Origin: Episyrphus balteatus
Taxonomy: Eukaryota > Arthropoda > Insecta > Diptera > Syrphidae
DNA: 64,000 bases
NCBI RefSeq assembly: GCF_945859705.1
Contig: NC_079134.1
Location: 67,452,625 to 67,516,624, forward strand
Reading direction: 5' to 3'
Shown one piece after another: positions 10,266-20,741 of this stretch (position 1 is the first letter of the stretch; each line of letters begins with the position of its first letter). The position numbers and the translations under genes are program-made. A model generated the notes under the pieces. The model was not told the DNA's origin and searched no databases. It worked only from the letters and a program-made list of their open reading frames with translations.

Positions 10266-11102
10266 CAAAAACGAAAAATATCGTGGGTCGTATTTCATAT
10301 AGAAAGAATTTAAAATTTAATACAAAAATAATAATGTAATCAAAAAGTGATTTATTGAAAAAAAAATTAATAATAATAAAAACAAGTGGCCGCCATTAGG
10401 TTTTGAGATCATTCCATCCCCAGTCTTAAAAATTGACAGGGAGTACCCCAGAGGAACTTCTGTTAGTGAGAAGTATAACTTCAATCGCGTGTACATATGT
10501 ACGCACACCATTTTATTTTTGAAATTGCAGCAGTAATGATTCCAGAGAAGAGGAATTCAAACTTTTTCAACAAAAAAGTAGAGAAGCATCAGGAGAAGCA
10601 CCAAAGGCCACCACCGCATGAATAACAATTAGTTTTAAGTAGTTTTTCTCGAATTCTGAAATATATTTTATTGATTTCCTGTAAAAAAAAAATAATAATA
10701 AATACATTAAAAAAAACCTACGATTTGTTGCTGCTGGGCAGCAACAAAGTATGACACTAACTTTGACAAATAAAAAAAGAGAAAATATACCTGTTTTTGT
10801 TCTATTTGTCTTGATTGAAATAAAAAGCGTTTTGTTTAAAAGATTTCAAAAGAATCTATAAATATAAAACACTTTATTTAACTTTTCTTAAGAAAACAAA
10901 ATTATGTGGAAAGTTCGAGAGCATAAAAAGAAGAAGTAAGTTGTCGAGTTCGTTGGCGCTACAAAAAGGAATGAATTTTGAATTTGAGTTGTATCTTTTC
11001 ATTGATGTGCGGCGCCAGCATAGATACAGAGTCGCCACATAAATATGGAACACAGTGCCACACGGTACAGAGTAGGAGAAGCATCATTCGGATCACGAAC
11101 CG
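10266..11102. other. No gene recognised
   Basis: AT-rich sequence with no coding signal. The ORFs here are short and lack recognisable domains. It leads into a cluster of Harbinger-like MITEs whose terminal word is gcccaacta. Confidence 0.4.
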
Positions 11103-11122
11103 CCCAACTATAACACTCATAA

Positions 11123-11692
11123 AGGCCCAACTGTAATAGGCATATGCGCGCTTTGAACGCCGTGAGTAATTTTCTCAGAATAAAAAGTAAGCCTGCTTCT
11201 ACACCAAGACGCAAGGTGCAGAAATTATCTTCGAATTTCCTTTTGATTTTCCCTTCGGTGCATCGCGCGCGAAGAAACACGTAGTATTTTTTATAAGACG
11301 CAAATTTGACAGCTATTTTTTTTTTTTTGTTTTATTCTAGTCTCGTTTTCGTATGTATTTTTATTACAAAATAAGCACCAAAATATACAAAAAAAAAAAA
11401 CAATTCCAGCGGGCTCTATGTGCAGCGAAAACATTTAAATAAATTAAAAAAAAAAAATATACACCCAAATCTTATACATCCAACGAAGCGAACTCTGCGA
11501 CCGACGAAATCAAATAAAGCAAAACAGCAAAAACAAAGAAAATTATGGAAAACAAAAATGAAAATTGTGACAGAAGGCTATAAGCTCGTATGTCAATTAT
11601 GGCTACTCCTCATGTTTTCAGAAACATGACGAAGCAGTTCGTTTGATTTTGAGATAAGCCCATGCGCGCATATGCCTATTTTAGTTGGGCCT
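11123..11692. mobile_element. Harbinger-like MITE (family H), 570 bp
   Basis: Inverted ends aggcccaactgtaataggc at the left and gcctattttagttgggcct at the right, each bordered by TAA (11120-11122 and 11693-11695). A 3-bp TWA duplication with an RGGCCC-type end is typical of PIF/Harbinger. Inner inverted segments include gcatatgcgcgc, and the inner right side holds a block reading atggctactcctcatgtttt that recurs near 13229 and 15364. There is no transposase. Confidence 0.7.
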
Positions 11693-12059
11693 TAAGAAAA
11701 CATAAGCGAAAGTCAAAAATCTAACGAAAATTCGGTTATGCTTGCCAAATTAGTGGGCGTAGCCATAATTGACTTCTCAATCTACACAAACACGCTCATT
11801 TATTTGGAAATAATTCACACAAATACATTTTCGTGTGTATTTGAAAATACATGTCAGATTCACTTATGCGCCGAGCGACTAAGATCGCTCTTGCTTATGT
11901 TTGCTTAAGTCAACGAAACTAAGAAAAAATTAACGAAACGGAGCTAGACTCCATTATGGCTATTCAATAGAGAGTGTATCACTGATCTCTATAATTATTG
12001 TATTATAGAGATCAGTGGCGTGTATGTATTTCCATGTTTCGATTATAGTTGGGCCTTAA
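11693..12059. repeat. Second Harbinger-like end and a 16-bp hairpin
   Basis: The right terminus of another family H element, tatagttgggcct followed by TAA, lies at 12044-12059. Its left end may be the gcccaactataac at 11102-11114, which would mean that the 11123-11692 copy is nested within it. A perfect 16-bp inverted repeat (11980-11995 with 12002-12017, cactgatctctataat) forms a tight hairpin. Confidence 0.45.
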
Positions 12060-12096
12060 ATTTCTCAGAATAAAGGCCCAACTATAATAGGCATAT

Positions 12097-12606
12097 CGTC
12101 GCCCTAGTATTAGAGTGCCGTATACGCCAAATTGCATTTTTTGAACTAGGTATGCAGTCGTATGTTTTCGAAGTTGCTCTTTTCAAATCTGCTATCCGTT
12201 TTTTTCTATCTTTTTTCGTTGCCGAGATATTCACTATTGTTTTGACAAAAACAAGAAATTTTGGCATTTACGTCAAATTTTTCATGCAATGCAAGAAAAT
12301 TTTGAGAATTGTTTTGACGTACGATATGTTTTCTTTGACGTACGTGTATATGAATAAAAAAAACTTCTGATTTTCATGGCGTATACGGCAAACTCATTTT
12401 GGACAAAAATTTAAATATTTTGAAAACAAAACGAATTGCAGATGTCCAATAGCATGTATATAAAAGACACATTTTAATTATATATCATACTAAAATATCA
12501 AAAAATACGAGCGGTTAGTTCTTTCGCAATTATCTTCCGAACATTTAAATGCGATTTCCCAAAAATGTAAAAATGGCGTATACGGCACTTCAATACTAGG
12601 GCGACG
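12097..12606. mobile_element. Non-autonomous TIR element inside a MITE, about 510 bp
   Basis: Inverted ends cgtcgccctagtatt and aatactagggcgacg continue about 40 bp through gtgccgtatacgcca. The flanks read ggcatat on the left and atatgcgcgc on the right. The uninterrupted family H copy at 11133-11152 reads ggcatatgcgcgc, which is the empty site. It fits a TA duplication (Tc1/mariner type) or an ATAT duplication; the palindromic target leaves this open. There is no transposase. Confidence 0.78.
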
Positions 12607-12983
12607 ATATGCGCGCAAGTTAAGTAATAATTAAAATCAAACAAATCGTTTGAAGGTGGTCTTAAGACTGACTTTATTATTTTCTATTCTCTAAGGTTAA
12701 CATTTATTATTTATGCTGATTTAGCAAAAGAGGTTCATCGACGCAATTGCTGCAATAGAAGCACGGAATTAGTCAGCACCTTGCAATTAATTTATTATTA
12801 ATTGTAAGTAGGGCTTTCTACTTCCGAGCTGTGGTTGCAGAATAGAGTTCGAAACCTCTTGAGCTAAATGTAGGGTAGATGATACATAAAGGTGAATGCC
12901 TTGATGTAACACGCATGGGCTTATGTCAAAATGGCATGAGTGAGTTGTCGACCATACACATTTCTTATGGGACAGCCATAATA

Positions 12984-13146
12984 CATGGTATAAAAAGAGA
13001 AGGTATGAACATTAGAAAAAACTCTGTATCGAGAACTGTCAAAACTTAAAAATGGCTACTTAAGGTTTTGACAGCTGCCCATTGAAATTTTTGTTGTAAA
13101 CAAATTTGTCTTGGAAATTGTTGTTGCTTTTGACTTTGCCAAATTA
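12984..13146. mobile_element. MITE family M2, truncated copy
   Basis: The left half of the MITE that is complete at 15452-15687. It starts catggtataaaaagagaagg and runs through aactgtcaaaacttaaaaat to tttgactttgccaaatt. It matches the reverse complement of the complete copy and stops before the second terminal repeat. Confidence 0.7.
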
Positions 13147-13529
13147 AACGAATTATGAATTGAATAAAAACAGTTTTAAAAATATTTTTGTGTAATTCAG
13201 AAGGCTAAGCGCACGTATATTCATTATGGCTACTCCTCATGTTTTCAGAAACAGGACGAGGCAGTTCGTTCGATTTTGACATAAGTGCATGCGCGCATTT
13301 AGTTGAACCTCAACACAACTTAATTGCTAAAAGAGGGGAAAATGTAACAAAAACAACGATTTTTTGGCACAACAAACAAAATTTAATTTCATTTTAACCT
13401 TCCGATGACAAAGGGGGTGCTACCACCCCAGACTTGATTTTTCTTTCTTTGTTTTTTTTTGACAATTATCTATTTTCTGATTCCGTTAGTGTTAGGATTA
13501 AATACCTAAATAATTTATTATATCTAAAA

Positions 13530-13957
13530 GTATTTTTTAAATCTTAATCCTAGCACCCACAAAAGTGTGTTGTTATAGGAGGGTTAAAGAACGGGTCACT
13601 GATATCTATATGGGCCATTTTTTAAATGCAGGTACAAAAATCAAGACATTAATGAAGTTTTTATCATAAAAATTAACGGAGTTATTAACATTAACATGAG
13701 TACAGGCATAACAAAGTAAGCGTTTTCTTAAATCATCGCTAAAGTATTTTTTAAATTTTAATCCTAGCACACACAAAAATGTGTTGTTACAGGAAAGTTA
13801 AAGAACGGGTCACTGATATCTATAAGGGCCATTTTTTAAATGCAGGTACAAAAATCAAGACATTAATGAAGTTTTTATCATAAAAATTAACGGAGTAATT
13901 AACATTAACATGAGTAAAGGCATACCAAAGTAAGCGTTTTCTTAAATCGTCGCTAAA
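13530..13957 (+). repeat. 212-bp tandem duplication, two copies
   Basis: Two adjacent copies (about 13530-13741 and 13742-13957) share agtattttttaaat, aatcctagca, gttaaagaacgggtcactga and taagcgttttcttaaatc with a few substitutions. There is no coding content. The upstream 13400 region carries an imperfect inverted match to the unit's start, so the duplicated block may lie inside an older element. Confidence 0.75.
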
Positions 13958-14284
13958 GGGTATCAACTTTGCAGATAGAGAGTTACCGTAAAACAATTTT
14001 TTTCTTAGAATATACCCAAGAATCATTTCTCAAAATCTTCTTATCTCATCCCGGGACACCCTGTATAATCTGCTGTTCAGCATTTTGTATCTTCTGAAAT
14101 TGGTGTTAAAGGTGCAGTTATGCACTATTTTAAGGTCCATTAAAATAGCTAAAGTCATGCTTGAACCAAACTTCATCCTCAGCCAATCCGACGAAATCGG
14201 AGAGTTAAATTCCAGAACCAAGGCTGACCCACGTTGGTAAAATTGGCACTAAAGCCTGGTACGCTGCTGATGCGAAACGAAATT

Positions 14285-14495
14285 ATCCATAGGTACAAAA
14301 ATTCGATAGCGAAACTTTGAACGAAATTAAATTTGTTTTACTTTTGCTGATGTTTTTTCTTGAATTTTTTTATTTGTATATTTGTTACTTTATTTTTGAC
14401 ATAATACCCGATGGTATTTTTTCGTTAACATGTTCGCTGTATACTTTGGAGACTTCAAAATTTTTCGTTTCGCTTCAGCTGCGTACTTGATTATT
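14285..14495. repeat. Dispersed repeat, copy 2 (partner at 5975-6185)
   Basis: Matches 5975-6185 over about 210 bp in the same orientation, with the landmarks gaacgaaatt, atgttttttcttgaattttt and cccgatggtattttttcgtt. It is non-coding, and the two copies differ by many small changes. Confidence 0.58.
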
Positions 14496-14606
14496 AATTC
14501 ATAAAATTGATTTCAAACAATTTTGTTTTGACAGATCAATTTGAAATTTTCTATCAAAATTTAACAAAAACAACAACAACAATTTTTTGACACCTTTATT
14601 TATATA

Positions 14607-14889
14607 AGTCCGTGTGTGAATTGCGTTAAATAGTTAACCCCGTGTAAAATTTTTGACACTATTGAGGTGAATACAAAATTTTCACCTGTTAAAAATTTAA
14701 TGGGCTCTGGGACCTGGTTAAATTAGGTTAAATTTTTTTTTTGCAGATATTTTTTTTTTTATTAAAAAGGAGTTTCATGGCAGAAAAAAGGCAGAGAAAA
14801 ATATTAAACAAAAAAAAATTTTATTCACCTCAATAGCGTCAAAAATTTTTCACGGGGTTAACTATTTAACGCAACTCACACACAGCCTT
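14607..14889. mobile_element. MITE family M3, about 283 bp
   Basis: Long inverted ends of about 65 bp: cgtgtgtgaattgcgttaaa then tagttaaccccgtg at the left, and the mirror at 14821-14889. The outermost bases are degenerate (gtccgtg against ggctgtg), so the target duplication is unresolved. A second copy at 16306-17762 is cut by an SINE junction and by an RTE-like LINE. Confidence 0.7.
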
Positions 14890-15451
14890 AAAGAATGGGC
14901 CACAGGGCTTTTCTCCAATAAATAAATGTCAAATTAAAGAAAGAAAAGACAAAGGTAATTTTTGAAATTTCCCTTTTTTATCCAGCTAACAAAGTTAAGG
15001 CTATAAAAGGAATATGCGCACATGGACTTATGTCAAAATGGCATGAGTGAGTTGTCGAATATACACAATTCTTTGGGGATAGCCCAAATGCGCGCTTCGT
15101 TAATTTTCGTTAAGGATATGCCGTGCGCTCTGAACAGCACGACAAGAGTTAATTACTCAGAATAAAATGTAAACAACATGGATGGAATAATTAAATTAAT
15201 TTTCACTTAATGTGACACTTAAAATGTGACAAATGAATTGTGAATTAAATAAAAACATTTTTAAAGTAAATTCAAATAAATAAAATTCAACACGTTTTTT
15301 TTACAAAAAATATGGAAAACAAAAATGTACATTTTGACACAAGGCTATGCGCGCGTAGGTTAATTATGGCTACTCCTTATGTTTTTAGAAACCTTAGAAT
15401 AAGAAGTCAGCTATTACACGAAGCCTCAAGAGGCTGATAGTCATTCTGTGA
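14890..15451. other. Remnants of Harbinger-like MITE family
   Basis: No gene. The segments around 15010-15190 and 15345-15400 match inner parts of the 11123-13311 elements: acttatgtcaaaatggcatg near 15027, aatgcgcgcttcgttaattt near 15088, and atggctactccttatgtttt near 15364. They suggest another decayed copy. The flanks of the next MITE (acacgaagcctcaagaggc and acacgatgcctcttgag) form an interrupted palindrome. Confidence 0.45.
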
Positions 15452-15687
15452 CATGGTATAAAAAGACAAGGTATGATCATTAGAGTCGCCATCTTAATAA
15501 ATGGGAAATAAGGTTTTGACGTTTAAATTTGGCAAAGTCAAAAGCAAGAACAATGTCCAAGACAAATTTGTTTGCAACAACAATTTTAATGGGCAGCTGT
15601 CAAAACCTTAAGTAGCAATTTTTAAGTTTTGACAGTTCTCAATACAGAGCTTTTTCTAATGATCGTACCTTCTCTTTTTATACCATG
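15452..15687. mobile_element. MITE family M2, 236 bp, complete, with 9-bp target duplication
   Basis: Terminal inverted repeats of about 32 bp, catggtataaaaagacaagg at the left and ccttctctttttataccatg at the right. The exact duplication attctgtga lies at 15443-15451 and 15688-15696. Inner inverted words are gttttgac and ttgacagt. A half copy lies at 12984-13146. The 9-bp duplication, like that of the 6379 element, is unusual for the common fly superfamilies. Confidence 0.85.
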
Positions 15688-15736
15688 ATTCTGTGAGGCG
15701 CGTACTATTACACGATGCCTCTTGAGTCAAGCATGG

Positions 15737-15811
15737 TATAAATAGCTATAACTCCAGCCTATGAACTTGGTGGTAACACACAAAAGTTGTTGTTGTTCAT
15801 TCAAAAACCTT
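15737..15811 (+). mobile_element. SINE 3' fragment
   Basis: Seventy-five bases matching the 3' part of the SINE at 16085-16305: agctataactccagcctatg, aacttggtggtaacacac, gttgttgttcattcaaaaac. The tRNA-like head is missing, so this is a 5'-truncated copy. Confidence 0.65.
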
Positions 15812-16084
15812 CAATATGAATTCATTACACAAGCAGCTGCCTGCAAGTATGAAAATACACAAACCTCTTCTAATAATGAATTAAAAATTTGACCAGTGGT
15901 CAACTTCTTTCCGCTCATCTCCCTCCTTGTATACGAACAACGAATTGTTGTCATACAAATAGAGTTGGAGAAAAAGTGAAAGAAACCGAATGAACAATAA
16001 CAGACTTGTCTGAGTTAATAAAAATGCTAGTCGGTTCAAGTGAACTTGATAATTGGAAAACCTGTTCGGGGTTATGAATTCACA

Positions 16085-16305
16085 AGTGGCAGCGGTGGTG
16101 CGAAGCGTAGTGCGTCGGCCTCCCAACCGCTAGGTCGTGAGTTCAAGCCCAGCTCGGGCATTTTTCAAAATCAATTGAACATAAGTGACTTAGCACCACT
16201 GAAAGGAGTCTGATGATCGGGTTGGTCCCCGTGAAATATCTATAACTCCAGCCTTCGAACTTGGTGGTAACACACACAAGTTATTGTTGTTCATTCAAAA
16301 ACCTT
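16085..16305 (+). mobile_element. tRNA-derived SINE
   Basis: The head resembles a tRNA. An A-box-like tagtgcgtcgg lies at 16108-16118 and a B-box-like agttcaagccc at 16140-16150, about 32 bp apart as in tRNA genes. A gctcgggca tail corresponds to the acceptor side. The anticodon-loop region around 16118-16126 reads ctcccaa, but the stem does not pair well, so this is not a working tRNA. The body continues to the 3' sequence shared with 15737-15811 and 22429-22505, ending caaaaaccttc. It would be transcribed by RNA polymerase III and moved by a LINE partner. The 5' edge is approximate. Confidence 0.72.
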
Positions 16306-16376
16306 CGAAAATTTTTTATTCACCTCAATAGTGTCAAAAATTTTACACGGTGTTAACTATTTTTCGCAATTCACAC

Positions 16377-17744
16377 TTACTTACTTACTTACTTAGGGTG
16401 ACCAGCGCCGTAAGGCGGCTGCAATCCGCTGTGGATTTGGGCCTCAACCAACAAGCTTCGCCAGCTAGCTCTATCCTTAGCTCGCTGCTTCCAGTTGCGC
16501 ACGCCAAGTTGATTGAGGTCCCCTTCCACTTGGTTGCGCCACCTCAGACGAGGTCTTCCTCTACTGCGCCGTCCCTCTGGGTTGGAGTCGAAAACTTTCC
16601 GGGCCGGAGCATTGTTGTCCATGCGCTCCACGTGACCTAGCCATCTCACGCGCTGCACCTTCACTCTCTTGGCTAGGTTCGTCCTTGTACAACCCGTAAA
16701 GCTCGTTGTTGTACCTTCTTCTCCAATCACCATCAATACACACGGGACCAAAAATCGCACGAAGAACTTTTCTCTCGAAACAATCCAAGATGTTTTCATC
16801 CGCCTTCGTTAAAGTCCATGCTTCTGCACCATATAGCAGGACTGGGATGATAAGGGTCTTGTATAGGGACACCTTAGTTGCTCGAGAGAGGGCTTTGCTG
16901 GTCAATTGCCTTCTCAAACCAAAGTAGCAGCGGTTGGCAAGAGTAGTTCTCCGTTTGATTTCAGCGCTGATGTTGTTGTCCGTGTTTATAGCGGAGCCTA
17001 GGTAGACGAAGTCCTTTACTACCTCGAAGTTATGGCTGTCGATGGTGACGTTTTGTCCAATGCGTCGGTGTTGTGTGTCCTTTTGTGACGACAGCATGTA
17101 CTTGGTTTTGCCCTCATTGACCCTTAAACCCATTTTTGCCGCTTCCGTTTCAATGCTTACAAAAGCGCCATTGACATCACGCTGAGTTCTTCCGATTATG
17201 TCAATATCGTCGGCATATGCAAGCAGCTGAACGGACTTTTGAAAGATGGTGCCTCTGGTGTTGACGTTTGAGTTCTGTATAATTCTTTCAAGAACGATGT
17301 TAAAAAAATCGCATGACAGTGCGTCGCCTTGTCTAAAACCTTTTTCGACATCAAACGCTTCGGTTAGGTCTTTACCGACTCTGACGGAGCAGCGTGCATT
17401 CTCCATCGTCATCCTGCACAGCCGGACGAGCTTTGCAGGGATGTCAAAACTAGACATAGCTCTATACAATTCATCTCTGTATATACTGTCATACGCGGCT
17501 TTAAAATCGATGAACAGGTGGTGGGTATCGATTTGTTGTTCCTGGGTTTTTCCAAGATCTGCCGTAATGTGAATATTTGATCGATGGTGGACTTTCCTGG
17601 TCTAAAGCCACACTGATAAGGACCTATCAGGTTGTTGACGAACGGCTTCAGACGTTCACATAGTACGGCAGAGAGGATCTTATATGCGATGTTAAGGAGG
17701 CTGATTCCTCTGTAGTTGGCGCAGGTTAGAGGGTCTATTAGAGG
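16377..17744 (-). mobile_element. RTE-like LINE, 5'-truncated, with 11-bp target duplication
   Basis: A 1368-bp insertion flanked by gcaattcacac on both sides (16366-16376 and 17745-17755). On the minus strand it ends in a short tandem tail of AAGT units (16377-16395), the kind of 3' end seen in RTE-type LINEs rather than poly(A). The 5' two thirds, including the endonuclease, are missing. It is inserted in a copy of the MITE family at 14607. Confidence 0.88.
16389..17744 (-). pseudogene. RTE-like reverse transcriptase, C-terminal part, two frameshifts
   Basis: Translation begins within RT (around 17740-17580: NYRGISLLN, CGFRPGKSTIDQIF). It continues in a second frame from about 17560 (FRQGDALSCDFFN at about 17330, then the catalytic LLAYADDIDIIGR near 17200, then FVYLGSAIN). 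It ends in a third frame below about 16690 with VQRVRWLGHVERM and the Arg-rich RGRPRLRW tail typical of RTE-clade LINEs. The frame changes near 17550 and 16685 disable it. The YADD catalytic motif itself is intact. It would have copied the LINE RNA at the nick. Clade assignment rests on the C-terminal motif and the tandem-repeat tail. Confidence 0.85.
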
Positions 17745-17846
17745 GCAATTCACACACGGCCTAAAAAACAAAAAAAAAATAACATGGTGTTACATTTCTT
17801 ATACATAATTAATGAAGTAAATACTAAAAAAATTTAATCAAGAGAT

Positions 17847-18585
17847 TTACAAAGTAGTTTTGGAAGCATCAGGATACAATTTTCGGCACTCACTGACTAC
17901 TTGAAGTACATATTGTTTTTGTTCCTCATCTTTAGTTAAAAGGTTATTAAAATCGGTTATTAATTTGACTCCTCTTTCTGTCATGTCATTTACGACTTTA
18001 AGTGATTGCACTTTTTTAAAGCCTTCTTTAAAATGCGGGTTTTCGGGCCAAAGATTTGGAGGTTCTTTGAGAAAACTTGTGTCTATTTTCAATCGGCTGA
18101 AAAAGTTCAATGTTTCTTTGTTCACAATATTTTTTAACCCTGCTGTGACAAATTGTTCATCTTCATGTGTCTGTAGCTTTGGATTTACTATTCTGTTGGT
18201 TTCCGTTTCACTGGTTTTCAAAATTATGTTGGCCGTTTCTAATTTTTCGCCATCTGGTAAAGTTAGGTCAAAGAACGCCAGACCTGCCAGCTCTGAACTC
18301 AAATACCATAAATGGTTTGAGAATTTAGCAAGAGTCTTCTCTGAAATATCTTTGTCTATCTTGCGGTATTCAATGCAATTACGCAAAAGATCAAGATCTT
18401 GTTTAGGAGCCAGATAAGCTTTTGGGGCATTAAACCAAGCAAAAGTTTTTTCTTGTTGAATGTTAGTTTGATTTTGAAACTACAAAGTCAATTGGATTTT
18501 GCCCTAGTGCTTCTATTGTAGCTATAATTATGCGAGAAGCATTTCTATCAGATGCCTTACATCGATCCAATAACATAGAAAGTTT
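17847..18585 (-). pseudogene. Fragment of an unrecognised protein
   Basis: A 179-aa open frame (18386 down to 17847, ending in TAA) starts MRNCIEYRKIDKDISEKTL. It contains NHLWYLSSELAGLAFFD, then PNLWPENPHFKEGFKK, and ends LYPDASKTTL. Upstream the frame is open to about 18445 (FNAPKAYLAPKQDLDLL). After a stop and shift, another segment at 18500-18575 reads MLLDRCKASDRNASRII and EALGQNPIDFVV. The low number of lesions over 240 codons shows real coding ancestry. I recall similar proteins being repeated in insect genomes, which would fit a transposon ORF or a transposon-linked gene, but I cannot name the family. No catalytic motif, signal peptide or membrane segment is apparent. Confidence 0.55.
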
Positions 18586-18599
18586 CATTGTTATAGCTC

Positions 18600-19752
18600 T
18601 TTCACCCCACGACTATACCTCATACTTTTGCTACCCGAGGGCCCAGAGATAGAGAAACATCCATTCTATCCCAATCCGCAGAATAAAACAGTTAAAAAAA
18701 GTTTAATTTTAAATCGAGTTTGCACTTCAGCTCTTTTTGATATAAAAAGTGAAAATAACCCGATTTGTTTGGGAGCTAGAGCTAATTTTCTTCGAAAAAC
18801 AGAGATTTTTGATACTTTGAGCGAGTGTCGGCACCATTTAGAGTTATCCAATCGAGCTGAAATTTTGGCTATCTAAAAATCTGCAAAGGCGGAACATTTT
18901 ATAGGGTTCCCCCGAAAAAAATTCGACAAAAATTTGTTTCTATGGGAGTTGCGGTCACTCTACTGTACACAAAAGGGTACGAACGTTTCCAGGCTTGGTA
19001 TTTTTTGTTTATGATTTTTCCCATACAAATTTTGACAGCTCATTTCTACTGATAGAAAATTCTACGGTTTCTATGGGTTTTCCGCGTTTACGTGAATACC
19101 CCTAATATTTTAAATAAGTTTACTTGATAAAATACCTAACAAAACTTATAAATTTCTTGCGAAACACAAAAATGAATTCACTTGACTTTCATTAAAAGTT
19201 TTTTCTTTTTTAAGAAATGTCAAATTTGCGGAAGTAAATTGAGAAAGGAAAGTGAGTTTACGTCCGAAAACAAAACTGAATACCGAGCAATCCGTTATTA
19301 TGGCTGTGACATCTGATTTGCATGGATTTGGGAATTTTCGTACGACGACGGTCGACGTACGCACCCTTCCGACCATTTATAGTCATGATACAACTATACT
19401 AAACAGATAGCGCACTCGCGTTTATAATTTTGTTTCGTTCTGCGTATCTACGTCACAGACTCTCAAAGAGTTTGACATTTCTTCTTCAGCATAGGAATTC
19501 AAAGCAAAACATTTTAGTATTTTGGTTTGCAGTTTTCTTTTTTATATTAAAATGTGAATATACATTTATTTTTTCATAAATGGATTTAAAATATAAAAAA
19601 AATTGTTTTTTCTTGTCGATTAAAGCAATTTGATGTTGTTTTTATCAATTAAACGCACATTAAAAGTAAATACTAAATGCAATACCAACAGAAATTAGAG
19701 TGAAAACGCGCCAAAAATACCTACTTGCATCAACTCAGTGACGTCTTCGAGG
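18600..19752. other. No gene recognised
   Basis: No supported ORF or bounded element. The sequence is slightly GC-richer than its surroundings at 18610-18670 and 18880-19080. Its position directly after the unknown protein fragment means that it could hold its upstream part, but no continuing frame was found. Confidence 0.4.
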
Positions 19753-19760
19753 CTCACAAA

Positions 19761-20428
19761 CAGCGTTGCCACAAAGTGCCCGATCGGGCCATTTGGCCCC
19801 CTATCTTATATTTTGGCCCTTTGCCCGGGCCAATGAGAAATGGCCCAACAATCCAAGTTTTAGTAGATTCATCTTCATATGGTGCTTAGTAATAATTAAA
19901 AGGCTTTACAAAATTAAATATATATCATCGCTATGCATCGCAACTACAATGTGTATTCACCACACATAAATAGGTACCTATGTAAACTGAATTAATTAAT
20001 TTATCTCGTTTAGTAATTTGATTTTTCTCACGTCAGTTGTATTTATTTATTTTTAATAAGTGGCTCAAAGCTAAAAGATGTCTGTGAAGTAAAAGTTTAA
20101 AATGTTCATCTGTGTTTTTTTTTAATTTATTTTGTAAACTAATAAGATTTAACAAATGTATGGCCAATAAACCCCTTTTAAATATTTATCGTTTTTTGTG
20201 TCCCATGCAAAAACGTCATTTAAAATTTTAAAAGCCTGTTAAATGTTTATGAAATCGGCTATTATTGCTTTAAACAAATAAAAAAGAATAAATAAAATTT
20301 TTAATAAATTGCATTTTTATGTTTTTAGGAAAATTTTGTTAGTAAAATATTTGGCCCACAATTTTGTCAAATGGCCCTCAAAAAAATTCGAAATTGCCCT
20401 CTCTGCTTTTTTCTTCGCGGCAACGCTG
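19761..20428. mobile_element. hAT-like non-autonomous element, 668 bp, with 8-bp target duplication
   Basis: Ends cagcgttgcc and ggcaacgctg are perfect 10-bp inverted repeats beginning CAG, with the 8-bp duplication ctcacaaa (19753-19760 and 20429-20436). These are standard hAT hallmarks. The subterminal regions are rich in ggccc/gggcc words (gggccatttggccccc near 19789, aatggccctc near 20370). No transposase is encoded. Confidence 0.87.
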
Positions 20429-20436
20429 CTCACAAA

Positions 20437-20741
20437 AGTGTGAAAAGCAACACCAAACATGCGCAATGCCATATCTTTAGTAGTTGTATCAGGATTTATA
20501 GTTGGGCCTTAATTCGTATTCACTTCAATCAGGGTTTACATGAACCTAAACCCTTATTCAATCCCCCTTATAAACGAGGCACCTGACTTGAAATGCTTGC
20601 TATATTTTTACGTTTGGCTTAATTCAGTGCTTCTCTTGGCTTTCTTTCTATTTCTACAATCCTCTTATCGTGCGGAATACATTTTGAAAGTAATAAAAAG
20701 ATTTTATTCTCCGTTTAGAAAATATAAAAATAAACTAAAAA
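20437..20741. other. No gene; single Harbinger-like end
   Basis: Contains an isolated family H terminus, tatagttgggcct followed by TAA, at about 20498-20513, without its partner. The remaining sequence has an ORF-like stretch (20540-20791) of hydrophobic composition with no recognisable domain. Confidence 0.4.

Larger units (their letters stand above)
12074..13311. mobile_element. Harbinger-like MITE, interrupted
   Basis: The left end aggcccaactataataggc follows TAA at 12071-12073. The degenerate right end is near 13300-13311 (atgcgcgcatttagttgaac). Its 5' part is split by the element at 12097-12606, and its middle holds half of the M2 MITE at 12984. The inner block atggctactcctcatgtttt near 13229 matches the copy at 11123-11692. 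The boundaries are clear on the left and inferred on the right. Confidence 0.55.
16306..17762. mobile_element. MITE family M3, right half, split by a LINE
   Basis: Positions 16306-16376 (ttattcacctcaatagtgtc to gcaattcacac) and 17745-17762 (gcaattcacacacggcct) together make the right-hand third of the MITE seen at 14607-14889. The LINE at 16377-17744 sits between them. Confidence 0.7.

Noticed and set aside
16090..16165. A functional tRNA gene
   Set aside because: A- and B-box words are present, but the anticodon stem and acceptor stem do not pair properly and the sequence continues into a repeated body. It is a SINE head.
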